Positions 31,801 through 39,946 of a DNA stretch of 64,000 nucleotides are shown one piece after another. The first letter of the stretch is position 1; the number at the start of each line of letters is the position of its first letter. The stretch lies in assembly GCA_963542695.1 (NCBI GenBank), contig CAUTYX010000006.1, forward strand, positions 35,280 to 99,279. The letters are read 5' to 3'. Source of the DNA: RUG100 sp963542695. GTDB taxonomy: Bacteria; Bacillota; Clostridia; Peptostreptococcales; Anaerovoracaceae. A program made the translations under genes and the position numbers. Below the pieces are notes generated by a model, which had not been told where the DNA came from, ran no database searches, and saw only the letters and a list, made by a program, of their open reading frames with translations.

Positions 31801-34257
31801 ATGAAATATAGTCACAGTACCAAAGAAGATTTTCAGCGAGACTTGGAGAATATGCTGGATAATAGAGGGAATACAGACTTGCAACACGCCAGCAGCAAAG
31901 AGCTGTACAAGGCGGTAGCCAGAATCATCAATCAACAATTATTGGAAAAACGGTGGGCCTTTCATAAGAAAATCAGAAAAGCGCAGACAGATAGCGATGA
32001 TACCAAGAAAATTTACTATATCAGTATGGAATTTCTCATGGGGCAATCTCTGAAAAACAATTTATATAATTTGGAGATGATGCACATTGTAGAAGAGGTC
32101 TTGAAAGAATCCTCCTACTCGCTGGAGGATTTGTACCGAGAAGAGCCTGATGCAGGCCTTGGAAATGGGGGATTAGGGCGTCTTGCGGCATGCTACTTGG
32201 ATGCTCTTGCCAGTGGAGGGTATGATGCCACCGGATTTTCCATTCGCTATGAATATGGATTGTTTCGTCAAAAACTGGTGGATGGTTGGCAGGTGGAAAT
32301 GCCGGACAACTGGCTTCCCGGTGGCCATGTGTGGTTAAATCCCCATGAAGACGAAACAGTAAAAGTCCGCTTTTTCGGAAATTATCATGAATACTGGGAA
32401 GAGGACGGCATGCATTTTCAGGTTACCGATGAGGAAGTCATCGACGCAGTGCCTTATGATATGTACGTTTCCGGCGCCAACAGTGAGGCGGTGACAAAAT
32501 TGCGTCTGTGGAAAAGCGAAGCGCCGGAAAGCTTTGATATGGTTTCTTTTAATAACGGTGACTTTACCAAGGCGGCTCAGAGAAACAATCGTGCAGAACT
32601 GATTTCCAAAGTATTGTACCCGGCAGATAACGTGGAAGACGGAAAAGAGCTGCGGCTAAAACAGCAATATTTTATGGTATCGGCTTCGTGCCAAACCATT
32701 GTGAAAGAACACCTGCGTGTGCACCATACCTTGGATAACTTTCACCAAAAAAATGTTATTCATATTAACGATACCCACCCTGCCCTTTGTGTGCCGGAAT
32801 TGATGCGTATCCTGATGGATGAGTATGGGTGCAGCTGGGAGTATGCTTGGCATCGGGTAAAGAACACTGTTTCCTACACCAACCACACAATTTTGGCAGA
32901 AGCACTGGAAAAATGGAGTGATCAAACGGTAAAGAATTTGATGCCGAGAATCTTTATCATTATTGAAGAAATCAATCGTCGCTTTCGCAAAGATATGGAG
33001 CAATTGTTCCCGGGAGACGAAGGAAAAATCAATTATATGGCGCCTCTTGGTGACTGGCAAGTGCGGATGGCAAACCTGGCTATGGTGGGAGCAAACAGCG
33101 TCAATGGAGTATCGGGGCTTCACTCCGATATTTTGCGAGAAAAGGTGTTTCACGATTTTGCACTGGCAAATCCGGCCATGTTTCACAATGTTACCAATGG
33201 AATTGCCTATCGCCGGTGGCTGTGCCAATCCAACCCGGAGCTGACGGCTTTAATCGATGAGTGCATCGGAGATGAATACTTGACCAAACCGGAAAAGCTG
33301 GCGGAGTTTGCTGCATTTAAAGAGGACAAGGGAGTCCTGGAACAACTATGTGCCATTAAACGGAATAATAAAGTACGTTTTAGCGAAAAATTGCAGCGGG
33401 AAACAGGGGTCGTAGTAAACCCGGACGCTATCTTTATCGTCCAGGCAAAACGTCTCCATGAATATAAACGACAGTTGTTAAACGCCCTGCGGATTATTAG
33501 TCGCTATAATCAACTGAAGCAAAACCCGCAGATGGAGATGATACCGGAGACCTATCTCTTTGCTGCCAAAACAGCTCCTAATTATTATGCGGCTAAAAAA
33601 GTTATTCAGATGATTTGGGCTTTGGGGCAAGAGATTCAAAAGGATCCGGTTATTGCAGAAAAACTGCAGGTCGTATTTTTGGAAAACTATAGCGTTTCCA
33701 TGGCTGAAGCATTGATGCCGGCAACAGAAATTTCCCAGCAGATTTCCCTGGCAGGAAAAGAAGCCAGCGGTACCGGCAATATGAAAATGATGATAAACGG
33801 TGCCTTGACCATTGGAACCATGGATGGAGCCAATGTGGAAATGTTTCAGTCGGTGGGAGCGGAAAACATCTACATTTTCGGACAATCCACCGAAGAAGTC
33901 GCAGAAACCTTGGCCGGCGGTTATGATAGCAGTCGCTACGTAGAGGGCAATTGTCAACTGAAAGACGTGCTTGCTGCGATTATGAAAGGCTTTAACGGTG
34001 AAAGCTTCCAAGATATATATGAGTACCTGCTGAATCCTACTTATAGCATTGCAGATCCATATATGTGCCTTAAGGATTTTGAAGATTATTGCCGTGTACA
34101 GGAAATCATGCTGGAAGACTACAAGGACGCTGCCAAGTGGAACTCCAAATCTGTGGTAAATATTGCCATGGCCGGTGGTTTTGCAGCCGATAGAGCCATT
34201 GGAGAATACGCCAAAGATATATGGAAGACATCCCCTGTAGTACGAAACGAGAAATAA
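31801..34257 (+). CDS. glgP: Glycogen phosphorylase (GT35)
   Basis: This PLP-dependent enzyme phosphorolyses glycogen to glucose-1-phosphate. The 818 residues are full length. Visible elements are EEPDAGLGNGGLGRLAACYLD, the active-site segments VIHINDTHPAL and NVTNGIAYRRWL, RLHEYKRQ, and the PLP lysine in EASGTGNMKMMINGALT followed by GTMDGANVE. It probably shares a transcript with glgA. The gene ends 14 bases before a response-regulator gene, so read-through into the two-component system is possible. Confidence 0.97.
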   Translation: MKYSHSTKEDFQRDLENMLDNRGNTDLQHASSKELYKAVARIINQQLLEKRWAFHKKIRKAQTDSDDTKKIYYISMEFLMGQSLKNNLYNLEMMHIVEEVLKESSYSLEDLYREEPDAGLGNGGLGRLAACYLDALASGGYDATGFSIRYEYGLFRQKLVDGWQVEMPDNWLPGGHVWLNPHEDETVKVRFFGNYHEYWEEDGMHFQVTDEEVIDAVPYDMYVSGANSEAVTKLRLWKSEAPESFDMVSFNNGDFTKAAQRNNRAELISKVLYPADNVEDGKELRLKQQYFMVSASCQTIVKEHLRVHHTLDNFHQKNVIHINDTHPALCVPELMRILMDEYGCSWEYAWHRVKNTVSYTNHTILAEALEKWSDQTVKNLMPRIFIIIEEINRRFRKDMEQLFPGDEGKINYMAPLGDWQVRMANLAMVGANSVNGVSGLHSDILREKVFHDFALANPAMFHNVTNGIAYRRWLCQSNPELTALIDECIGDEYLTKPEKLAEFAAFKEDKGVLEQLCAIKRNNKVRFSEKLQRETGVVVNPDAIFIVQAKRLHEYKRQLLNALRIISRYNQLKQNPQMEMIPETYLFAAKTAPNYYAAKKVIQMIWALGQEIQKDPVIAEKLQVVFLENYSVSMAEALMPATEISQQISLAGKEASGTGNMKMMINGALTIGTMDGANVEMFQSVGAENIYIFGQSTEEVAETLAGGYDSSRYVEGNCQLKDVLAAIMKGFNGESFQDIYEYLLNPTYSIADPYMCLKDFEDYCRVQEIMLEDYKDAAKWNSKSVVNIAMAGGFAADRAIGEYAKDIWKTSPVVRNEK

Positions 34258-34271
34258 AAAAGGAGACCATC

Positions 34272-34961
34272 ATGGCGAAAATATTGCTGGTAGAAGACGA
34301 TGTTAGCATCATTGAAAACTTGTCGGCGTTGCTGTCCTCTGAAGGATTTCAAGTGACCAGTGCCACCTCCCAAAGTGAAGCGGTAGAAAAGCTTTCAAAA
34401 GAAACCTTTGATTTGGCGTTGCTGGATATTTCCTTGCCGGATGGCAGTGGATACGCTGTCTGCTCTGTAATCAAAGCCGACGAAGAAGGCAATTTAAACA
34501 AGGAAATTCCGGTTGTATTCATTACGGCATACGATGACGAAGCCAGTGCCGTTGCCAGCTTGGATATGGGCGCTGATGACTATATCTCAAAGCCGTTCCG
34601 ACCGCGCGAGTTGGTGGTACGTCTAAAGAATATTTTGCGGAGAAGAGGCAACACCAGATCGGTATATAAAGTGGGGGACTTGCAGGTGGATTCGGCCAAA
34701 GGTCTCGTCCACAAAGGTGGCCAGGAATTGTTTTTATCGGTTTTGGAATATCGTTTGTTATTGGTATTTCTCAACAATCAGGGAACAGTGTTGTCAAGAG
34801 AAAAGTTAATTGAAGAAATCTGGGATATTGCCGGAGAATATGTTAATGACAATACACTGACGGTGTATATTAAACGCCTTCGCGGAAAAATCGAAGACGA
34901 CCCCCAGCACCCGCAAATTATTCAGACAGTGCGAGGTAAAGGGTACAAAGTCGGAGAATAG
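34272..34961 (+). CDS. OmpR/PhoB-family response regulator
   Basis: The 229 residues have a receiver domain with the acidic pocket LVEDDVS, phosphoacceptor Asp in LALLDISLPDGSG, the switch Thr in VVFITAYD and Lys in DDYISKPF. A C-terminal winged helix ends TVYIKRLRGKIEDDP and TVRGKGYKV. ATG 34272 follows AAAGGAGACC; a longer open frame upstream overlaps glgP and is not used. It is followed 5 bases later by its sensor kinase and then an ABC transporter, the layout of Bce-type antimicrobial-peptide sensing and resistance modules. Confidence 0.93.
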   Translation: MAKILLVEDDVSIIENLSALLSSEGFQVTSATSQSEAVEKLSKETFDLALLDISLPDGSGYAVCSVIKADEEGNLNKEIPVVFITAYDDEASAVASLDMGADDYISKPFRPRELVVRLKNILRRRGNTRSVYKVGDLQVDSAKGLVHKGGQELFLSVLEYRLLLVFLNNQGTVLSREKLIEEIWDIAGEYVNDNTLTVYIKRLRGKIEDDPQHPQIIQTVRGKGYKVGE

Positions 34962-34966
34962 AGACG

Positions 34967-35992
34967 ATGTTTAAAAGTCCGGAGGTAAGAGAAGCCGTCA
35001 TAACCGGTGGTATCGTGACGGTGTTTATTGCGATTATTGGATATTTGGTAACTCCGGCGGCCGGAGCCATAGGACTATGCACAGGAATTGCTCTGTGCCT
35101 GGTTTTTGTTGGTGTAATCAGAAAACGTCAACGCAAGGTACGGGAGCTTTCGGAAAAAATCGATAAAATTCTTCATCAGGAAGTGGTAATGGTCTTGGAT
35201 GATAGCCGAGAAGGGGATTTGGCTGTGTTGGAAAGCGAAATCCATAAAATGACCATTCGCCTGCGGGAACAAACCTTTCGACTTCAACAAGATAAGGTGT
35301 TTCTAAATGACGCCGTAGCGGACATTTCTCATCAAATTCGAACCCCTATGACGGCGGTGAATTTGCTGATAACGCGATTGTATAATAAAGACCTGGAACC
35401 TATGGAACGGCGCCGACTCCTTCATGGTGTAGAAGAAAACATGAACCGTATCGAATGGCTGATCACTTCGCTTTTAAAAATGGCCAAGATTGATTCGGGG
35501 ACCGCCGGTTTTCAGAGTAGTCCGGTGGATGTGGATCAGTTGATTTGCCAGGCGGTAGATCCGCTGTTGATTTCCATGGAATTGCGGGATCAACTAATGG
35601 AGTTTCAAAGCAAAGGGCGCGAATCGTTTATTGGCGATATGAACTGGTCCAAAGAAGCCATTAGTAATATATTGAAAAACTGCATGGAACATACCCCTAT
35701 GGGAGGTTCCATTGAAGTGACGGCTTCTGAAAATGCGCTGTATACACAAATAGAAATTAAGGACAACGGATCCGGTTTTAAGGAAGCGGACTTGCCCCAT
35801 TTATTTGAACGGTTCTACAAGGGTATGAATGGCGGAGGCAATGGATACGGCATCGGTCTTGCCTTGTCCAGACAAATTATCACAAGACAAAACGGCACCA
35901 TCAAAGCGGAAAATCGAAAAAACGGTGGCGCAAGATTTGTCATTCGATTTTACAAGGGGCCAAAGAATTACCGGGAAAGGGTTGGTCAGTAG
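34967..35992 (+). CDS. Sensor histidine kinase
   Basis: The 341 residues have two N-terminal helices (about 10-50) with almost no external loop, a coiled linker, then the H-box AVADISHQIRTPMTAVN, N-box NILKNCMEHTP, G1 IKDNGSGF and G2 GYGIGLALSRQI. The missing sensory domain is typical of intramembrane-sensing kinases that rely on an ABC transporter for signal input, which fits the two genes that follow. ATG 34967 is 5 bases after the regulator gene and the stop is 2 bases before the ATPase gene. Confidence 0.92.
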   Translation: MFKSPEVREAVITGGIVTVFIAIIGYLVTPAAGAIGLCTGIALCLVFVGVIRKRQRKVRELSEKIDKILHQEVVMVLDDSREGDLAVLESEIHKMTIRLREQTFRLQQDKVFLNDAVADISHQIRTPMTAVNLLITRLYNKDLEPMERRRLLHGVEENMNRIEWLITSLLKMAKIDSGTAGFQSSPVDVDQLICQAVDPLLISMELRDQLMEFQSKGRESFIGDMNWSKEAISNILKNCMEHTPMGGSIEVTASENALYTQIEIKDNGSGFKEADLPHLFERFYKGMNGGGNGYGIGLALSRQIITRQNGTIKAENRKNGGARFVIRFYKGPKNYRERVGQ

Positions 35993-35994
35993 CC

Positions 35995-36675
35995 ATGGAC
36001 ATATTGAAAGTAGAAAATCTGACAAAAATATATGGCGTAGGGGAAAGTGCCGTAAGGGCTCTTAATCGGGTTTCCTTTTCCATTGAAAAAGGCCAATTCG
36101 TTGCTATTATGGGGCCTTCCGGGTCCGGAAAATCCACCTTGATGCATGTTATGGGAGGTGTGGAAAAACCTACCGGTGGCCGTATTGTTATTGATGGAGT
36201 CGATATTGCGACTATGAAAGAAGATGTCCTGGCTGTTTTTCGTCGCAGGCAAATTGGGTTGGTATACCAATTTAACAATTTGCTGCCCATGTTGACAGTA
36301 GAAGAGAATATTGGACTATCTCAATCTATGGATGGAAGAAGGCCGCCACTAGACCGAATTCAACAGTTAATGAAGGAGCTTGGGCTAGGGGATAGAGCCG
36401 GACTCTTTCCCAGTCAGCTTTCCGGGGGACAACAACAGCGAGTAGCCATTGCAAGGGCGTTGCTGTCGGCGCCGGCCATTATTCTTGCCGATGAGCCTAC
36501 GGGGAATTTAGATAGTCACTCTAGTCAGGAAGTATTGGAAATCCTAAAAGCATCCAATCGCAAATATAGACAGACTATGGTCATTATTACCCACGATGAG
36601 GATATTGCGTTGCAGACCGATAGAATCATTATGATTGATGATGGTCGCTTGATACGAGACCAGGTGGTGCGCTAA
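35995..36675 (+). CDS. ABC transporter ATP-binding protein (BceA/MacB-like)
   Basis: This 226-residue ATPase has Walker A GPSGSGKST, Q-loop VYQFNNLLPM, signature LSGGQQQRVAIARAL, Walker B IILADEPTGNLD and the switch His in IITHDED. It should energise the FtsX-like permease whose ATG overlaps its stop by one base. Resistance to, or sensing of, a cell-envelope-active compound is the family-based inference. Confidence 0.93.
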   Translation: MDILKVENLTKIYGVGESAVRALNRVSFSIEKGQFVAIMGPSGSGKSTLMHVMGGVEKPTGGRIVIDGVDIATMKEDVLAVFRRRQIGLVYQFNNLLPMLTVEENIGLSQSMDGRRPPLDRIQQLMKELGLGDRAGLFPSQLSGGQQQRVAIARALLSAPAIILADEPTGNLDSHSSQEVLEILKASNRKYRQTMVIITHDEDIALQTDRIIMIDDGRLIRDQVVR

Positions 36676-37940
36676 TGAAAAATGTAAACTGGATTATGGC
36701 AAAGCGAATGATGCGTCGCCGGCTTTCCAAAACAGTCTTTGTTACCATCGGTATATTTTTAGCCATGTCTTTAATCGTTACTGTCGGGACCGTCATTATC
36801 AGTTTTCTTCGCTACAAAGAAACCTATCACGTTGCCCTTCATGACTTGACATTTCGTGGCATAGGAAAATATAGCGGTATCATCCACAGTGGAACCATTG
36901 GACACATTGCTGTTATTCTTTGCATCTTGGTGATTTTCTTTGTAGTGGTTGGAATTGGGGCCTTGGTATACAACGCTTTTGCCATTTCGGTTCGGGCAAG
37001 AGCCAATCACTATCGCATATTGTCCGGTGCCGGAGCCAGTAAAAATCAAATGCGTACCGGCGTTTTATATGAAGCGGCCTTTATGGGTCTTTGCGGTATT
37101 TTGCCGGGGATTCCGGTAGGCCTTGTAACCGGTTGGATGTTGGTTTCGGCAGGACAATCTTTTGTAAAGAATCTCTTTGGAGCAGAAATTTCGGGAGAAT
37201 GGGTCTTTATGGTGTCTCCTTTATTTCTAATTCTTGCAGCCGTGGTGCTGTTTTTATTGATATTGATTTTTGCGGTGCTGCCGATGGCCTCTATGGACAA
37301 GCTGCTGCAGCTGCACGTAGAAGAAAATCATCGCCCTAAAAAACAAACGCCAAAAACCAGTCTGGTATTGGACTGTTCACATCGCTCTTTTTCCAAGGTA
37401 ATGGCCGGAAAGTATTATCGCCATAGTTTTCGCATGTATATGTCATCAATACTATCTATGATTTTCATTGTGCTATTGGTAATTTCGCTTAGCGGTGTTT
37501 TTGATAGACTTAGTGGTTCTGTGGAAGTGTTCGGTCTGGGGGCGGAAGGAACTCTTGTATTTCGGCAAATGGTAACGGCTTCTCACGTGTTGTTTTTGGG
37601 GTTTGCTTCCATGATTTTGGCAGTAAATATATTTAACGTGGTAGCGGCGAATTTGGTGTCTCGGCGGAAGGAATTGTCTTTGCTGCGGGCTCTTGGCCTT
37701 ACAGATAAGGAAATGCAGCACATGATTTTGCAAGAATGCCTGCAGTTCGGCTTGCAAAGTCTTTTGCTGGCGCTGCCTATGGCCACGATAGCCGGTGCCA
37801 TAGTCACTTACCGGCTGCTGGGAAGCGTTCAGTGGATCGCATTGGTAAAAGGAACCGGAATTTCGGTACTATGTGTTTTTATGGTGATGGTCGGCGTTAT
37901 CGTCTATGGTATTAACAAGCTGAAAAGCCTTGATATATAA
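36675..37940 (+). CDS. FtsX-like ABC transporter permease
   Basis: This 421-residue permease has about eight hydrophobic segments in two FtsX-type halves: first helix at 20-45, three helices at 80-210, then the repeat at 250-415 (SRRKELSLLRALGLTDKEM). It is shorter than BceB proteins (about 650 residues) because it lacks the large extracellular domain usually inserted between helices VII and VIII. That domain is thought to bind peptides, so the ligand may be different. Start overlaps the ATPase stop (TAATG). Confidence 0.87.
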   Translation: MKNVNWIMAKRMMRRRLSKTVFVTIGIFLAMSLIVTVGTVIISFLRYKETYHVALHDLTFRGIGKYSGIIHSGTIGHIAVILCILVIFFVVVGIGALVYNAFAISVRARANHYRILSGAGASKNQMRTGVLYEAAFMGLCGILPGIPVGLVTGWMLVSAGQSFVKNLFGAEISGEWVFMVSPLFLILAAVVLFLLILIFAVLPMASMDKLLQLHVEENHRPKKQTPKTSLVLDCSHRSFSKVMAGKYYRHSFRMYMSSILSMIFIVLLVISLSGVFDRLSGSVEVFGLGAEGTLVFRQMVTASHVLFLGFASMILAVNIFNVVAANLVSRRKELSLLRALGLTDKEMQHMILQECLQFGLQSLLLALPMATIAGAIVTYRLLGSVQWIALVKGTGISVLCVFMVMVGVIVYGINKLKSLDI

Positions 37941-37948
37941 CAGATAAG

Positions 37949-37980
37949 CCACAAAGGCTCCGGATCACGCCCCTTTGTGG
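37949..37980 (+). terminator. Hairpin after the ABC transporter operon
   Basis: A perfect 9-bp stem CCACAAAGG/CCTTTGTGG (37949-37957 and 37972-37980) with a 14-base loop, but no T-tract on either side. It may be a weak terminator or a transcript-end stabiliser. Confidence 0.4.
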
Positions 37981-38048
37981 TAAATGAAAACTTGATGTGG
38001 TACAATACACTATAACTATATTGATGTATTAGCTTGACGGATGTGAAT

Positions 38049-38516
38049 ATGGCCAAAAAGGGCAAGGGAAGAGTTGAAAAATTTAATAGAAATAACCAGC
38101 TCTTGGACTTTAAAAAGGCTAAGAAGGAGCGAGAAAAAGCGGCCAAAGCTGCGAAAAAGGCTCGTAAGGCAGAGTTACGCCGGCAGCGTAAGGAACCTCC
38201 TGCAACAGAGGCGGAACGAAAGCACCGGGAGCGAATTCGTAAGAAAAACAACCGGAAAAGACTGCTGGTAGCAGTGGTGACTTTGGTGGTTGTTTTGGTG
38301 GTTGGATTTTCTACCTACGGAATTGTAGAGATGAAGATGCAGCAAAAAAAACTGATTACCAAGCAGGAGCAGTTAAAGAAAAAGAAAAAATCGTTGCAAA
38401 AGGAACTGGACACAGTGAATGCGCGAGAATATATTGAACAGCAGGCAAGAAAACAGTTAAAGTTGATTTTGCCGGGGGAAACCTTATATATGCTGGAGAA
38501 GAAAAACAAGGAATAA
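38049..38516 (+). CDS. Septum formation initiator (DivIC/FtsB-like)
   Basis: The 155 residues comprise a very basic cytoplasmic N-terminus of about 70 residues rich in Lys, Arg and Ala, one membrane helix (LLVAVVTLVVVLVVGFSTYG), and an extracytoplasmic coiled coil ending AREYIEQQARKQLKLILPGE, the DivIC/FtsB signature. It should act in the divisome with FtsL and DivIB. The start is uncertain: ATG 38049 has no strong site, and GTG 38043 or TTG 38034 are in frame. The long charged N-terminus is unusual for DivIC. Confidence 0.75.
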   Translation: MAKKGKGRVEKFNRNNQLLDFKKAKKEREKAAKAAKKARKAELRRQRKEPPATEAERKHRERIRKKNNRKRLLVAVVTLVVVLVVGFSTYGIVEMKMQQKKLITKQEQLKKKKKSLQKELDTVNAREYIEQQARKQLKLILPGETLYMLEKKNKE

Positions 38517-38529
38517 GTAAGGAAAAATT

Positions 38530-39093
38530 GTGACAAAGGAAGACACAAGACCTGAAATAAAGGCAATCATTGTGGTAGAAGGCCGTGATGATACGGCTGC
38601 TGTGAAACGAGCTGTGCGCTGTGAAACCATTGAAACTCATGGGTTTGGAATCAGCGATGAAACGTGGCAACGGCTGTATGAGGCAGAAAAAAGAGCCGGG
38701 CTCATTATTTTTACGGATCCCGACTTTGCCGGAGAGGTCATTCGCAAACGCCTGAAGGAACGTTTTCCAAAGGCTGCCCATGCGTATCTTACCAAGGAAG
38801 ACGCCTTGTCAGGACGGGATATTGGAATTGAAAATGCGCAGCCAAAGGCCATTGTAGAGGCATTGTCCAAAGTGCATTCCCATGGAAATTTTGCCGGTGG
38901 CGGATTTACACGGGATGACCTTTTCAAAGCCGGCTTGGACGGTGTTGAAGGGGCGGCTGCAAGGAGAGCTGCAGTAGGAAAACTCCTTGGAATAGGATAT
39001 GGGAATGGGGAGGCTTTTCTTCGCAGACTCAACGGGTATGGAATAGAAAAGGACGCTTTTTATGAAGCTGTATCAAAGAGCCGTCATCCGTGA
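38530..39093 (+). CDS. rnmV: Ribonuclease M5
   Basis: This Toprim-domain nuclease matures the 5S rRNA ends in Gram-positive bacteria. The 187 residues show IIVVEGRDDTAAVKRAV (Toprim Glu) and LIIFTDPDFAGEVIRKRL (DxD-type motif), followed by HAYLTKEDA and the C-terminal domain. GTG 38530 is chosen with AAGGA upstream. Its end overlaps rsmA by 32 bases, the standard rnmV-rsmA arrangement. Confidence 0.92.
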   Translation: MTKEDTRPEIKAIIVVEGRDDTAAVKRAVRCETIETHGFGISDETWQRLYEAEKRAGLIIFTDPDFAGEVIRKRLKERFPKAAHAYLTKEDALSGRDIGIENAQPKAIVEALSKVHSHGNFAGGGFTRDDLFKAGLDGVEGAAARRAAVGKLLGIGYGNGEAFLRRLNGYGIEKDAFYEAVSKSRHP

Positions 39094-39946
39094 ACTGGAT
39101 AAAAAATATAATTTTCATAGAAACAAAAGTTTGGGGCAAAATTTTATTGCTGATGAAAGTATTCTTGCCGCTATTGTGGAAGGTGCTCAGTTAACAGAAG
39201 ATGACTTGGTCATTGAAATTGGCCCCGGTTTTGGTGTGTTGACAGCAGAAATCTGTCAGTATGCCGGTCGTGTTGTTGCTGTGGAATTGGATAAAAACTT
39301 GATTCCCATATTATCGTCCACTCTTGCAGAGGAAGATAATGTGGAAATCGTTCACGATGATATTTTAAAAGTGGATTTACCGGCGTTAATTCGGGAACAA
39401 AAGCAGCGATTCCCGAAGGTTAAAAATGTGAAGATTATTGGTAACCTTCCCTATTACATTACGACGCCGATTATTATGACATTGCTAAAGAACTCCCTTC
39501 CGGTGGAAACCATCACGGTGATGATACAAAAGGAAGTGGCAGAACGTGTGCGAGCCAAAGCAGGCAGCAAGACGTATGGAGTGTTGTCGTTGTCGGTACA
39601 GTATTACTGCAATGTGCATTCGGTAGTACAAGTTCCAAAGGCAGCCTTTGTACCGCCACCAAAGGTGGCTTCGGAAGTGTTACGCCTGGAACTGCGACAA
39701 GAGAAACCGGTAGACGTAATAAACGAAGACCGTTTCTTTGCTTGTATCAAAGCAGGCTTTCACTCTCGCAGAAAAACACTGGCCAATTGTCTTAGCGGCT
39801 TTTGTGGTGTTTCTAAGGAAGACGCTTCTGCCATTATGGAATCTGTTGGAATTGTACCGGGGAGACGTGCAGAGACGTTAGACATGGAGGAATTTGCCGC
39901 TTTGGCTAATGGCTTTGAAAAAAGGATAGACATATGTCAAAAGTAA
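39062..39946 (+). CDS. rsmA: 16S rRNA dimethyladenosine transferase
   Basis: This enzyme (KsgA) dimethylates two adjacent adenines near the 3' end of 16S rRNA. The 294 residues include SLGQNFIADESIL, the SAM motif EIGPGFGVLT, VVAVELDKNL, and the catalytic motif IGNLPYYITTPI, plus the C-terminal FHSRRKTLANCL. It starts inside rnmV and overlaps the next gene by 13 bases. Confidence 0.96.
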   Translation: MKLYQRAVIRELDKKYNFHRNKSLGQNFIADESILAAIVEGAQLTEDDLVIEIGPGFGVLTAEICQYAGRVVAVELDKNLIPILSSTLAEEDNVEIVHDDILKVDLPALIREQKQRFPKVKNVKIIGNLPYYITTPIIMTLLKNSLPVETITVMIQKEVAERVRAKAGSKTYGVLSLSVQYYCNVHSVVQVPKAAFVPPPKVASEVLRLELRQEKPVDVINEDRFFACIKAGFHSRRKTLANCLSGFCGVSKEDASAIMESVGIVPGRRAETLDMEEFAALANGFEKRIDICQK

